Origin: Blastobasis lacticolella | Taxonomy: Eukaryota; Arthropoda; Insecta; Lepidoptera; Blastobasidae | Assembly (NCBI GenBank): GCA_905147135.1 | Contig: LR990043.1 | Span: 22,073,584 to 22,137,583, forward strand | Direction: 5' to 3' | Length of the DNA: 64,000 nt | In this document: one piece after another, positions 13,046-26,950 of the stretch | Position numbering within the stretch: position 1 is the first letter of the stretch | How the letters are laid out: every line of letters starts with the position of its first letter | Translations under genes and position numbers: made by a program | Notes under the pieces: generated by a model | The model's database searches: none | The model's input: the letters and a program-made list of their open reading frames with translations, nothing else | What the model was told of the DNA's origin: nothing

Positions 13046-13740
13046 CATTTGGAAGAAAAGGTCAAGCTCGCATCTAAAAAGCTGGATGTGCTTAACGGAT
13101 CAAAGCAATACTTCACACCGGGCCAACGGGTTCTCCTATATAAGGCTCAAGTCAGACCCTATTTGGAGTATTGCTCCCATCTGTGGGCAGGAGCACTGGC
13201 ATATCAGCTTGGTCCTTGTGGCTCGATCCAAAAGCGTGCGTGAGAATTGTCGATGATACTATCTCATAAGTGGTATTGAGTCACTGAGTCAGTGGAGGGA
13301 TTTCGCCTACCTTTGTGTGTAGAACTGCGTATACAACGGTGTTTGTACTGAAGAACTGTTTGAGATGATGCTTACAGCTACATTCTATCATTGCACCGCT
13401 CGCCACCGACAGGGAGTTCATCCTCACACCTTGGAGCCAAATTGGTCGCGAACTGTGCGGTTCCAAAGGAAAGTTTTCCCACACACACTAAGGTTGTGTC
13501 TTCAAGATAGGGGTAAAAAAGTTTTTACGGGGTAGGAAACGCGTGGGCGATGCCCCTAGTAATGCAAACGTCCATAGGCTGCAGTGACTGCTTACCATCA
13601 GGCAGGCCGTAAGCTTGTTGGCAACCTTAGTGACATAAAAAAGAGGCGGGCAACGCGTCAGTAGCGCCCCTGGTGTTGCTGATGTCCAAAGGCGGCGGTG
13701 ACCACTGTCCATCAGGTGGCCTAGATATATAAGGTAACAA
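13046..13740 (+). mobile_element. two joined CR1/Jockey-type LINE 3' ends
   Basis: The frame at 13049 reads KVKLASKKLDVLN.SKQYFTPGQRVLLYKAQVRPYLEYCSHLWAG, then breaks. A first 3' end (GCAAACGTCCATAGGCTGCAG...CAGGCAGGCCGTAAGC) is followed at about 13643 by the 3' end of the other subfamily (GAGGCGGGCAACGCGTCAG...ATCAGGTGGCC). One element therefore inserted next to or into another. Confidence 0.75.
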
Positions 13741-13861
13741 ACATTACTTTCTAGTACTATAATGTTTATTTGCACCCTACACATTTAGATAAGCAACAAA
13801 TTGCAAAAACATCCTCCTTTTAAAAGAAAGCAAACATCTAGTAAACAGCCGTACCAGAAAT

Positions 13862-14441
13862 ATGAAGATGCTAACACTGTCGGTATAGTAGTCGGTCGGT
13901 TAGGCGTGACGGCGCTGCTATCGCCGGCGTGGCGCCGACGTGGAGATCGCAGCAGAGCGGTGCGCGCGCTGTTAGAGCAGTTTGAGCGCGAGCACGGCCG
14001 CCACTACGCCAGCTTGCTTTGCTTTGCAGGAATTAGCAAGCTTACGTATTTAAGTCCTAAAGAATATATACAAAAATACGCAGGACTTAAAAGAAAACCG
14101 CGTAGAACACACAGATTGTGCGAGATAGCAACAACTGTGCCAGATGCTAATGCGCTGGAAAGCTTCGACTGCCGAGAGCATGGAGCCGTTACAAAAATGA
14201 ACGATCAAAATAATTGTGGGTCCCGTTGGGCGTTTGCCGTCATGGGTAACATCTGTTAATTTCTAGTTTGGAATTTATATATTTTTGTTACGGAGATTTT
14301 CCTCTGACATAAAATTATATTTCACAGCGAACGTTGAGTGTCAATATGCGATCAAATACAAGAAGTTGACGACATTCTCAGTATAGCAGCTGGTGTCATT
14401 GATTTTGGTCGAAATGGTGGATACGAGGTCACGGCTATACC
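13862..14441 (+). pseudogene. cathepsin-L-like protease, copy D (active-site Cys changed to Arg)
   Basis: Exon 1 begins ATG-AAG-ATG at 13862 but meets TAG within ten codons and has several indels; the [15 protein letters not shown] block survives. A deletion joins the middle of exon 1 to the last bases of intron 1. Exon 2 (14030-14245) is fully open and has the same 216-nt length as in gene B, yet the catalytic motif reads CGSRWAF: the Cys codon is CGT (14224-14226). The mature N-terminal FDW is FDC. Exon 3 (14328-14441) has TAG at 14384-14386 and a 10-nt deficit. No later exons are seen; a SINE follows. The 5' flank matches copy A2, placing A2, D and E in one subfamily. Confidence 0.87.
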
Positions 14442-14453
14442 GTAGGTTTAATT

Positions 14454-14632
14454 GGCTAGATAACTGATAAACTACTTATATACTTTTAAATACATATTTA
14501 TTATACATAGAACACCCAGACCCGTAACAGAAATTAAAATTCATCATTTCAATTTCTGCCCGGCCGGGAATCGAACCCGGGACCTCTTGCGTGTCAGACC
14601 GGCATGTTGACCATTGAACCACTCAGGTCGTC
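14454..14632 (-). mobile_element. SINE-1, tRNA-derived, 3'-truncated body
   Basis: On the minus strand the head has box A (TGGTTCAATGG) and a perfect box B (GGTTCGATTCC), then the AGAAATTGAAATGATGAATTT body. It lies immediately after exon 3 of protease copy D. It is not a tRNA gene, since the body follows directly and the same unit recurs elsewhere. Confidence 0.8.
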
Positions 14633-14635
14633 ACA

Positions 14636-15130
14636 ATGGTGATCGCTTCAATATTATATAAACAGGACCTCGACCACATGCAAGGAAAACTAGATTCTGG
14701 GACTATCCTAGGCTCTACAATTATAGGATCTCAGCTCCCGAGGCATCGGTGTAACATCAATAAGTGGATGCTGCGCCCAGTACAAGTACTAACTCCCAAA
14801 AATTATCCCTGATTGTCGTTTAATATACTGAAGCCCTACCGATGACCAGATCAACCCGAATGTCGACGCCGTTAAATGCTCATGTGTAGATTTATATAGA
14901 TTTGTAGAAAAACACATTTTGCCTTTCCATAATTCGCATAATCTTTACAAGTTGTAACGTTATCACGTTATTACCTTTCATAAAAATAAATATTCCTACA
15001 TCGAATTCTTGCTCGAGCTGCTAATTCATTGGAATCTGTTGAAGTTATCGACAAGCATTTAGTTAATTTACCTACATCCAAGAATGGGAGGCAATAAATT
15101 TTAATAACTTTTAAAACTACATACCTCGGT
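14636..15130. other. 5' flank of protease gene C
   Basis: About 500 AT-rich bases without recognised repeat or exon, presumably carrying the upstream control region of gene C. Confidence 0.45.
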
Positions 15131-15136
15131 ACTAGG

Positions 15137-15160
15137 TATATAAAAGACCGTCATATCAGT
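15137..15160 (+). promoter_or_regulatory. core promoter of protease gene C
   Basis: TATATAAAA at 15137-15145 is followed by a TCAGT initiator at 15156-15160. The block ATCAGTGATCTAAACGAGG before the start codon matches that of gene B (ATCAGTGAACTAAATGAAG). The TATA-initiator distance is shorter than usual, so the true start site may lie slightly downstream. Confidence 0.5.
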
Positions 15161-15167
15161 GATCTAA

Positions 15168-18335
<3,168 letters not shown>

Positions 18336-18465
18336 GATGATCAGACAATCGAACAATGGTAAAGAAAGAAACATAAGAACTTTATTCATACGACAAATAT
18401 ACCTTCATGAAATATTTAAAAATATATATAAAATACATTATGTTTCTTTACGTCTCTAAGTAGAC

Positions 18466-18471
18466 AATAAA
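18466..18471 (+). terminator. polyadenylation signal of protease gene C
   Basis: AATAAA 130 bases after the stop codon of gene C, a plausible 3' end for the transcript. Confidence 0.5.
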
Positions 18472-18479
18472 ATTTGGAA

Positions 18480-19015
18480 TGCGAAGTAACATTTAAATTA
18501 CTTACCATATATTTATGATAACAAGAAAATTGTAGTGTTATTTCGAAGACACAAAGTTATTACAATACCATGGAAAATTTTACAGCAAATTTTTTTTACA
18601 GTCATTCAATGTTATGGGACAACAAATGCAATAAAACCTGCATTCACAGAGATTATGTGGCTTTTACGGTGCTTACGCACTGCATCCAATCCGAGTTCAG
18701 GCAAACACATGTTATAGTTTAGTCAATCAAGTTCAAATATTCTTCTAGTAGAGGCCCCTCCTACACACGAAACAAAATACAGTACTAAAAAAATCAGTGT
18801 ATTTTCTAGCGAAGTAAGAAATTAGCTTGCTTTGTAAAATTTGACGGTATAAGGGGCCCATAAACATACCAACTTCACCAGTACCAGCAACACAATTACC
18901 TGCAATACAAAAAAAAATGGAATTATGTCTTGAATTAGCATTAATTAAAAATTAAAACATAGCATTGTTCTTTTATAATTAAAGTAAGGATATTAATACG
19001 TTTTTTAAAATTGTT
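18480..19015. other. intergenic DNA after gene C
   Basis: AT-rich. The 60-codon frame at 18535-18717 has no recognisable motif. The candidate microexon at 18870-18899 is listed separately. Confidence 0.5.
18870..18899 (-). other. candidate 30-nt microexon (minus strand), paralogue of 294-329
   Basis: On the minus strand a long T tract and ATTGCAG acceptor precede 30 nt ending at GTATGTTTA. With flanking split codons it reads GNCVAGTGEVG. Length in threes, phase 1 at both ends, acceptor, donor and the GN...G..VG pattern agree with the block at 294-329. The parent gene is not recognised. Confidence 0.4.
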
Positions 19016-19019
19016 GTTT

Positions 19020-19290
19020 AACCCGTTCGAATTCGAGCCACCCTAGTGGGGAAGACTTTCACCTTACAGAATACCGCAGCCAAACTATTTAAAATAGTAT
19101 TGTTGTAGTATTGCCGGGATAAGGTGCTCCATCAGGTGGGGATTTTAAGCACGATGCCTTTGATAGTGGAGAGGTATTCGCCTTTCTACTGCCAGAGCCA
19201 CGTATTACAGAGGTGCGCAACGCATTGGCGATACCCCTCGTGTTGCTAATGTCTATAGGTAGCGGTGACCACTTCCCATCAGGTTGATAA
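19020..19290 (+). mobile_element. LINE/SINE 3' end, long form
   Basis: Starts at CCCGTTCGAATTCGAGCC and continues with GTGGGGATTTTAAGC, TTTCTACTGCCAGAGCCACG and GGTAGCGGTGACCACTTCCCATCAGGT. It is colinear with the copies at 7926-8272 and 55640-55985. Confidence 0.65.
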
Positions 19291-19299
19291 ACAAAACAA

Positions 19300-20795
19300 T
19301 TATAACGTTCATAAATTAAAAATACACGACACAAAGCATTACCAGGAATAAATTTTAATTTATTAACTCGTATTAATTACTAAAATATGCCCCACAAAAA
19401 AGTATTATTGTGCCTCACAATAAATTAGATAATACAATCACAAAGCCTTAATGGCTTTAAGTCCGCCAATTGTATTATTTTTAGTGCAATAAAGTTTTTA
19501 AATAAATTGTTTTTTGAAAGAAAAAAGTGGAAAGAGACCTGTCGGAACTCCGGGGCTGACTGTTGGCGGAAAGTGGCACTGAGGTGTTGGCGAATACCTT
19601 CCTTAATAATGGTACCTTCTTAGTGTCGGAGGTCAAGACTCATTTTGGGTCGCTGCTTCATCATCATTCATAAGTATTGTTTATTAATTTTGGATTTCTT
19701 TTTGTACCGCTAAGATGGTAACAAACTTGCCACCTTATGGTAAGCAGTCACCGCAGCCTATGGACGTTTGCAATTTGCGTTTATTTAAATACATTATATG
19801 GAATTTGTAGGAGGATTCCCGACATCTGTCGACTTACTATTCCAGCATTGTCTTTTTTTTTTCAAAATATTACTGCAGTAGCGCACAGTCGCAGAGATGT
19901 TCCGTGAAAAAGAGTCCAGTAAATTTTATGACAAACAGAATTTCAACTAATCAAATTAAATAACGAACTGAAATAAACTGGGTTCATTATTGCGAGCAAA
20001 CAGTTATAGTGAGCGGTCTTCGTAGTCACAGAGTCAGAGGCGTAACTTTATACAAGAGCGAGATACATTTAACAGATGTTTTGCAGTATACTTATTTTGA
20101 TTCCCATCATGCTTGCTTCGAGTTGGTGCTTGGAGTTTAGTAAAGACTCAATAGACATCAGTCGACATCATATTAATAGCCCAAAACAGTCCTTTGCATC
20201 CTCAGAATTAGGAAGAGGGAATTGCTACAATCTCCACGTTTGGTAGGTGAGTTGTCCCTTTTCTGTTTGTGGAGGTAATAGATAGTTGGTTTTTAAGACA
20301 TTCTTGACATATTGGACACGTGTCAATGGATGGGGGTGCTTTGTTTCTACTACTATTCGATCACTATACGGCTACGTTGTATTAGTGAACTTTCACAAAA
20401 CTCGTAAGTCTAAAGAGTTTTGTTTTAAATGCATATTTAAAACCATAAGGAACTATCAACTAATTTTATATTTTATCGTCCTAAATAGACCTGTATGACA
20501 TACATCTAATTATTACCCAATTGCTTCACGTATACTGCGTGTAACTTGCATGCCAAAGAAGTTGTGGAGTTGCTGGTCTAACGAAAAAATGGCACGCCCT
20601 CCTGGACTATAAACATCAGACCGTCCCGGGATCAGTAATGAATACGGCTGGCGAATAATGAATACTGAATAATGAACACTGCGATACGTTGAATTAACGA
20701 GGCAATACGTCCGGCCCGAACCGGTTTTGACCGGATAAAAAAATTATACTAAACACGCTCGGTCACTTGTTTCCTTGAGTTGGGGCACCTATTAG
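19300..20795. other. no gene recognised
   Basis: AT-rich DNA. A short reversed LINE tail (CCACCTTATGGTAAGCAGTCACCGC) is visible near 19729-19785. The frame at 20286-20498 is low-complexity and motif-free. Confidence 0.5.
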
Positions 20796-20796
20796 G

Positions 20797-20828
20797 GATT
20801 TTATGCGGACGAAGTCGCGGGCGAAAGC
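20797..20828 (+). mobile_element. Helitron-like 3' end
   Basis: GCGGACGAAGTCGCGGGCGA followed by AAGCTAGT is the canonical 3' hairpin and CTAG end of lepidopteran Lep1-type Helitrons. No 5' end was identified. Confidence 0.6.
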
Positions 20829-20878
20829 TAGTTTTATATAAGTATAACAGTAGTCAAATAAAAATAAATAAATAATAC

Positions 20879-21127
20879 GCCGTGTGGTGTCCGGCAGAGT
20901 AGAAGCGCACCAACCCCTTACACTCATGGGTCGTACAAGGCGACTAATGTATTCGAGGCAAAAGATCAAGAGTCTCCGTAGTCTGGAAAATGGGCAGCAG
21001 CGTTTTCTACTGTTATATTTAAACACTGCGATCTCCAATCCGCCTGCCAAGCGTGGAGATTATGGCAGTAATTTCCCCTTTCGTGGGAGAGGTCCTAAGT
21101 CCTGCAGTGGACTGTTACGGGCTGTGA
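20879..21127 (+). mobile_element. GAT-tailed short retroposon family, copy with AT tail
   Basis: Body from GCCGTGTGGTGTCCGG to GACTGTTACGGGCTGTGAT. It is flanked by AATAAATAAATAAT on both sides, which may be the target duplication. SINE-1 follows directly. Confidence 0.68.
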
Positions 21128-21304
21128 TAATAAATAAATAATCGTGGACAAATTCACGCAGCGCCATCTAGCCCCAAAGTAAGCAAAGCTTGTGTTATGG
21201 GTGCTAGATAACTGATAAACTACTTATATACTTTTTAAATACATACTTAGTATACATAGAACACCCCGACCCGTAACAGAAATTAAAATTCATCATTTCA
21301 ATTT
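21128..21304 (-). mobile_element. SINE-1 body, tRNA head missing
   Basis: ATCGTGGACAAATTCACGCAGCGCC through CAGAAATTAAAATTCATCATTTC; it stops before the tRNA-like portion, as 5' truncation would predict. Confidence 0.7.
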
Positions 21305-21390
21305 CAACAAACAATATTTGTATTATTGTAAATGTAACTTATACTCAAAAGTGTATTTAGAAGTATCTATAAAGTTGTTTGAAGTCTGAG

Positions 21391-21629
21391 TAATGCGCTT
21401 ATTGCACAGTTAAAAAGCGTGAGACCAAATCAAAGTGGAATGTATTGCTCAGTAAATAAGGTCCTTTTTTGTATGACGGCTTTTGTAAAGCGGAGCAACA
21501 CGTAACACAATATAAGTGATACAAAAATGGACCTTATTCTATGACCTATACATTTCACTTTGACTTGCCCTAACGCTTATTGCTTCTGAATTTAGTAACT
21601 GAATTTAGGCATGTGTAATAAGCGCATAA
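21391..21629. mobile_element. foldback MITE, near-palindromic arms of about 95 bp
   Basis: The left arm begins TAATGCGCTTATTGCAC and the right arm ends GTGTAATAAGCGCATA. Inside, AATCAAAGTGGAATGTAT pairs with ATACATTTCACTTTGACTT, and AATAAGGTCC with GGACCTTATT. A related half element lies at 39690-39845. The superfamily cannot be assigned, as no clear target duplication is visible. Confidence 0.65.
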
Positions 21630-21684
21630 CAGAAAAGTTGGAACAATAGGCTAGCGTGAATTTCTAAAAGTGCCTAAGGACGCA

Positions 21685-21885
21685 CACGGTCGGGCGGCCC
21701 TGATGGAAAGCGGCCACCGTCTTCCAGGACATCTGTAACCCAAGGGGAGGGGACGCAGTGACGACCTTTAAGGTACCTGTAGACATGCCTTTTGAAATAC
21801 CCCATGTTATAGTGTAAATGAAAGATTTCGGAAGAAGCACATTCCACATCTTACACGGATGCATCTTGGTATGGGAACGCTATGA
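21685..21885 (-). mobile_element. LINE tail of the 43.1-43.5 kb family
   Basis: CTGATGGAAAGCGGCCACCGTC and AAGGTACCTGTAGACATGCC match the reversed tail at 43385-43450. Confidence 0.5.
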
Positions 21886-22079
21886 CATAAAAAACAATTG
21901 ATGGACTGTGTGGATGACAAGCAGGTAAAATAAGAGAGTATCGAGGTGACGTATGATAGCGTTAAATGTAAGAAAGAGACGTTTCATGCCGACACCGCTT
22001 AGTGGGAAAAGGACCGATGGATGATGATGCTTTAAAATGGGGACAAGGTATTCTTTTTCAATTGTATTCTACGAAAAAA

Positions 22080-22305
22080 GAGGGGAAGAGGGGTGTTATA
22101 AGTTTGACGTGTGTATCTGACTGTGGCTTTGTGTGTCTGTCTGTTCTATCAATGTCTGTTTTGTCTTCAAGAAAGGGGTTAAAAGGTCTTTACGGGTACG
22201 GCAACGCGTGGGTCATGCCCCTGGTATTGCAAACGTCCATAGGCTGCGGTGACTGCTTACCATCAGGCAGGCCGTAAGCTTGTTTGCCACCTTGGAGGAA
22301 TAAAA
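22080..22305 (+). mobile_element. CR1/Jockey-type LINE 3' tail
   Basis: GGCAACGCGTGGGTCATGCC, GCAAACGTCCATAGGCTGCGG, CATCAGGCAGGCCGTAAGC and an A-rich end. Same subfamily as 13490-13640 and 45.1 kb. Confidence 0.6.
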
Positions 22306-22309
22306 AAAC

Positions 22310-23020
22310 AAATGCGTTTTTCTGTACTGGAAAGCCAGGATAATCAAAATGGTTGTTTCATTGAAATTGTTTTATTAGTTTAAAATATATTTGAGAATAA
22401 GGGTACTTGGTCGGGGTTCATCCGACTTTTCTGTCAACTCAATAGAGTTTTCTGTAACCGACAGAAAACTCTATTGCGTTGAGTGACATAATATAAATCA
22501 AAGGGATTGGTGCTCGTATAACTATGTTTAAAACTCTTTCTTTGCATGAAAAATATCGGGTATAAAACGCTTATTTGAACCACGTACGTGAGCTTTTGCA
22601 GCGTCAATCATGTATATTTTTCCCACGAATTATGTGAGTTGCTGAATTTTTGAATGGTGTAAAACATTTTCGGTTGAAATAAAATATATTCAATGAGTAC
22701 ACGCTCGAATGATTGACAACAAACAACTTTTCAGGTTCATTTACAAATAAAATGAAACTTGTTTCAGGTTTACAAACTGCAGTATTTTGTTGTTTATTCA
22801 GTAGCATTTTATCGCTATTTACTAGATCAAAGGAGTTTCTTTTTATTCTTACAAAACTCTGTCAACAAAATGAAAAACTCAATGAAATCGCAAAAATATT
22901 GATAAATCCATTTTTTCATATTCAAGTCGATAATACTTGACAACGACTTTACTTGAATCGTTATGGTTTCGGAGATTTCAATGGAGGCAATTCATCTTAA
23001 ACTAGTAATAGACGTTCCGT
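22310..23020. other. no gene recognised
   Basis: AT-rich DNA. A short local inverted repeat around GACAGAAAACTCTATTG at 22435-22480 is the only structure noticed. The frames at 22604-22940 are motif-free. Confidence 0.5.
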
Positions 23021-23027
23021 TTTTTCT

Positions 23028-23222
23028 GGAGCCGACCAACCGTCAGTTGTAGTTGAAACTAATCCTTACGTCGTATAAAATAAGGTCGCTTCTACGTCAG
23101 AGGACGTGGTCGGTCGTCCGACCAAGGTCGACTCGCCCGCGTATCCGAATCAATCCAAGAGCGACTTTATTTTATACAAGGTAAGGATTAGTATCGACTG
23201 CAACTGACGGTTGGTCGGCTTC
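23028..23222. mobile_element. MITE with terminal inverted repeats of about 62 bp
   Basis: The left arm (about 23028-23090) starts GAGCCGACCAACCGTCAGTTG and contains ACTAATCCTTAC and GTATAAAATAA. The right arm (about 23161-23222) is its reverse complement with roughly eight mismatches. The short middle is GC-richer (GGTCGGTCGTCCGACC, itself a palindrome). No coding capacity. The superfamily is undetermined. Confidence 0.75.
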
Positions 23223-23399
23223 AGTCCAATTCGGAGCGTCTAGTTTAGTCGCTAGTTTTAGTCCTCAAAGTGACAACGCACCTTCGGTTCTGCATTTTTG
23301 TTGCCTTCAATCTAAATGCATGAATCGTAGATGTTATGGGCGACAGTTACTGCTCACCATCAGGAGGGCTGCCTGATTATTTATCACTGCGTAGAATAA

Positions 23400-23745
23400 A
23401 ATTGTTGTAATTTGAGCAATATTTTTTTTAAATAAATATGTAAAAGAACCTTGCTCAACCACGCTTCGCCAAAGTCTAACAAGGAGCGAGCTCGTTGCGG
23501 TGCTGAAGTTCGACTAGGCTCAAAGTACGAAATGGTCACGCATCCATTTCCCGGACTCTGAGGGGGTTGCTTAACCTTGGTTATCGGTCTGGTAAGTACG
23601 CTGCCACTGGAACTGTGTCGCTCATTTTGTTGTTACTCGCTTGCTATTGGCATTGTACATTTTCTGAATGCATATTTAACACATTTCACGTGCATTTACC
23701 GCACTAACTATAGCAGGAATAAACTATATTACTGTAAACAAACAA
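23400..23745. other. no gene recognised
   Basis: A mixed-composition stretch before the Harbinger-like MITE; nothing recognised. Confidence 0.4.
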
Positions 23746-23748
23746 CTG

Positions 23749-24091
23749 GGCTTCGATTCTGGTACGGAAATCGTCTCAGTTGCAGTAACATTACAATTGC
23801 ATCGCATGTCAAACGTGTGATTGTTATTCAAATGACAGATGTTGAGTTGCAACTTTCATGAGTTCAAACTTTTCCACAATTCATTTTCTGGTACTTCAGT
23901 AGCATTATGGTTTTATATGGCTTGCTTAAGTTACATCTGTCAACGAAAACGTGGCAAAGGTCGAACAATGATTTAACTGCAATTTATCTGGGATGATGCT
24001 GGGAATGACACGATACCTCGACGTAGTTATAGTAACATCACAGTTACATTGCAACATAATAACAACTGCATTGCACACCAGAATCGGTACC
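23749..24091 (+). mobile_element. Harbinger-like MITE, copy 2, intact ends
   Basis: GGCTTCGATTCTGGT at the start and ACCAGAATCGGTACC at the end. The flanking 3-bp duplication is CTG (23746-23748 and 24092-24094). Confidence 0.8.
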
Positions 24092-24229
24092 CTGGCCTAA
24101 TTGGCCATATGATTCAATAATCACACTTTGTGTATGAACTCTCGCACGCGTATATAATTAATTGTAACAATTACACTGTTACTTGTGGTTTCATCACATT
24201 ACAGCTAGAAGACACAGGTCAACGTATTT

Positions 24230-24500
24230 ATTTTCTGTACCTATTTTGAAATTTAGTTTGGAATTTCTGTCTCAAGAATCTAAATGCCATTTACACCTAA
24301 CTTAAGAATCGCCTAAGTTCTATCTTACTTAGTTTTAAGCCAATCAGCAATATCTAATTTGAGATAAAAAATAATTTAGGCAATTCCTAAGTTCTTTCTT
24401 ATCTCAATTCGGACGTTACTGGTAAGCTAAAAACTAATTACCTAAGACGGTGCTTAGGCCATTATTAGGTCTAGTGAAAACTGTAGTTAGACAATAATCT
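24230..24500. repeat. degenerate inverted-repeat sequence rich in CTTAAG and CCTAAG
   Basis: Several CCTAAGTTCT and ACTTAGG motifs occur in both orientations, suggesting an old foldback element. Borders are not definable by eye. Confidence 0.3.
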
Positions 24501-24708
24501 GCGTCGCATAAAACAGAATCATAAGGTGGAACACATAAGGAAAAAATCATAACCTTTTGCCGAGTTGCCGCAATCCGACCATGAGATCAAAGCATAACCA
24601 TTGCGTATTGCATATTCAGATTTTACGTAATTCTATCTCAAGATTCGCGAAATGCCTTTTCGTAGTAATCGAGATTTTAGTTTCAGCGTTAAATATTAAA
24701 AATAAGAA

Positions 24709-25054
24709 AAATGTAACTGTGATGTTACTATAACTACGTCGAGGTATCGAGTCAGTCCCAGTATCATCCCAGTTAAATTGTCGTTCGACCTTTGTCACGT
24801 TTTTGTTGACAGAATTGAAGGCAGTTTGACAACTAAGAAATATGCAAGTTAGTAATTTATTTATTTATTGGAGTACCAACAGCCATATAAAACCATAATA
24901 CAACTAAAGTACCAGAAAACTAATTGTGGAAAAGTTTGAACTCATGAAAGTTGCAACTCAATTTCTGTCATTTAAATAACAATCACACGTTTGACATGCG
25001 ATGCAATTGTAATGTTACTGCAACTGAGACGATTTCCGTACCAGAATCGAAGCC
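24709..25054 (-). mobile_element. Harbinger-like MITE, copy 3, truncated at one end
   Basis: Reverse orientation of copies 1 and 2. The GGCTTCG end is at 25054 next to GAG; the other end stops inside GTTACATT, short of the terminal repeat. It forms an inverted pair with copy 2, about 620 bp away. Confidence 0.75.
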
Positions 25055-25059
25055 CTCGT

Positions 25060-25500
25060 GGTAAGTGACGAAGCTGCCGAAGATGGAGCATGCCTGACTA
25101 GGAACAGCCTTTTAACCTAACAGTGGTTTAGAACTAGAGCCTCCTTCACCGTTCATTTGTGAAGGGTTTTTCCATAATATTCCCACCTGGCAGGCGGTCA
25201 CATACCTAGACATCATTTTAATATGACCGCCTTAAAACAAAGGACCACCTTTGTTTTAAAACAAAGGACCACCTGCCAGACAGAAGCCGTTATTTGGTCA
25301 ATACCAGAACCAGCTATCTTTCAGAACACGCAACAGAACAACGAATAATTTTCGATCAGCCTTTTCAAATCTACATTGCAATCGAATGAGAGCTATCAAT
25401 GAAAGCAAAAAGAGAGGCACCTCATAACGGCGACAACAGACACGTTTCAAATATTACTTTGTATTAACCACACACTTTATACGTCCCCCTTACAAATCGC
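25060..25500. other. LINE remnant and local repeats, no gene
   Basis: 25065-25115 reads, reversed, GGCTGTTCCTAGTCAGGCATG, part of the LINE end also at 26.9 and 54.95 kb. Near 25235-25275 the unit AAAACAAAGGACCACCT is repeated twice and forms a small palindrome. Confidence 0.45.
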
Positions 25501-25503
25501 ATA

Positions 25504-25640
25504 CGCGTCGTGTCCGCCTAGTCACCGCGTAGCGCCCGAACAGGAATCGCGTCATATTGGCGCGGACAATGACGCGGTGACTAAGCGGGCACGACGCGAC
25601 GACAGTGCGGGCGCGATGCGAGCGCTACGCGTTTGTTTAC
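25504..25640. repeat. GC-rich palindromic element, copy 1
   Basis: Two 27-nt arms (25504-25530 and 25572-25598) are reverse complements with only two mismatches (CGCGTCGTG...TAGTCACCGCGT). The following GCGCGATGCGAGCGCTACGCG is also rich in CG steps. A second, more diverged copy is at 31168-31330. Confidence 0.7.
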
Positions 25641-26870
25641 AAATAACAAAATAAATTTTCTGTCATAAGTATAGAAACCATAACTGCATAAACATTTGGG
25701 GCTAGTTGTTCAGAAATCACGTACGTCTGTATGGATTCGTAGATTACTTATACGTTTTCGAAAGAAGATAAACCCATTCGGTATTTTTTTGTTATTTATT
25801 CGTGAGGCCAATCTCGGGACTTTGCATATCGACAGAGGATATTATTACAAACAAAATATGCTTTCCAATGGCAAAAATTGGCTAGCTTGCTGTTAAAGCG
25901 ATATATTCAACATCAAAATTTTGATTGGTATCCCAGTCTTCATATTTTTTATTCAACGGAATGAATGCCAGTAATAATGTTCCTGTATCATGCGGGTTCA
26001 AAAACAAACCAGTGAACCAGGTTTTTTATAGGTATACGAAAATGTTGTAACACCATGTCGTGAGACAAGGCTCCTTGGCGTTTGAGACATTGTGGGCAAG
26101 ATTGAGAAAGCTCGCTTGGGCTGCCGGCCCCAACGCTTGAGGAAAAATATGGATTTTAATGCATCAGTCGTTTGGATCCGGTCTAGCCCGTTATTATTCA
26201 CTTACTTTTTTATCGAACTCTGTGCATTAATGCAATGCAGTAAGTACCTACTTTCATTCATTCCTTCATTGACACACGAAATAATTTCTCGACCAAATCA
26301 TTTCGCGTCACTTTCCTTCGCTCGCAGTCTCCAAGCGTGCCCCGTAAGCTAGAAGACCGACAAAAGTTCACACTCAATACCTTAACGAGTTCCCTGTTTG
26401 CCCGGAATTTAATCCGGCGCCGTGATTGCCTTGCTATTCCAATTAAACTTGCGGCCTGGACGGAACATTTAAATTGCCGGCTCCGCGAACTCTCCTTATA
26501 AAAGTAATGCGTTATCGGATACGTGGGATTGAAGTGCAACGACTATTCGGGTTGATTTCGTGGGATTCGTAATTTCGTGGGACATTTGCTCCAGTTCTAC
26601 AAATTTTTACTCAACCACCAATACCTATATCGATAGTCAGAATGATAAAGTTGTTTTCTAAAGGGGGATTTGTACTCCAGTTCTACAAACTTTTGCTCAT
26701 CCATTAATATAACAATAGTCCGAATGACGCCAGAGTGTTTCTCCGCTATTTGCTAATTTTTTAATATCAAGTTGCGTCACCTCCCATGTAATGGTTTTAT
26801 TTATTACATTCTAACACTTTGTTAATTTAAATCCTAATAAGTATCTACAATAAAGAAAAGTTATCAATCT
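25640..26870. other. no gene recognised
   Basis: AT-rich DNA with short motif-free frames on both strands; nothing supportable. Confidence 0.5.
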
Positions 26871-26877
26871 GGATGCT

Positions 26878-26950
26878 TTCAAGGCTGTTCCTAGACAGGC
26901 ATGGTCCATCTTCGTCTGCACTCTCACTTACCAACAGGTGAGATGGCGGT
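26878..26950 (+). mobile_element. 5'-truncated LINE 3' end
   Basis: GGCTGTTCCTAGACAGGCATGG and CACTTACCAACAGGTGAGATGG match the LINE end inserted in protease copies A2 and E. Confidence 0.6.

Noticed and set aside
14530..14632. tRNA gene on the minus strand
   Set aside because: Box A and box B are present but continue into a repeated SINE body, and the same unit recurs at several loci with decay of the tRNA part.
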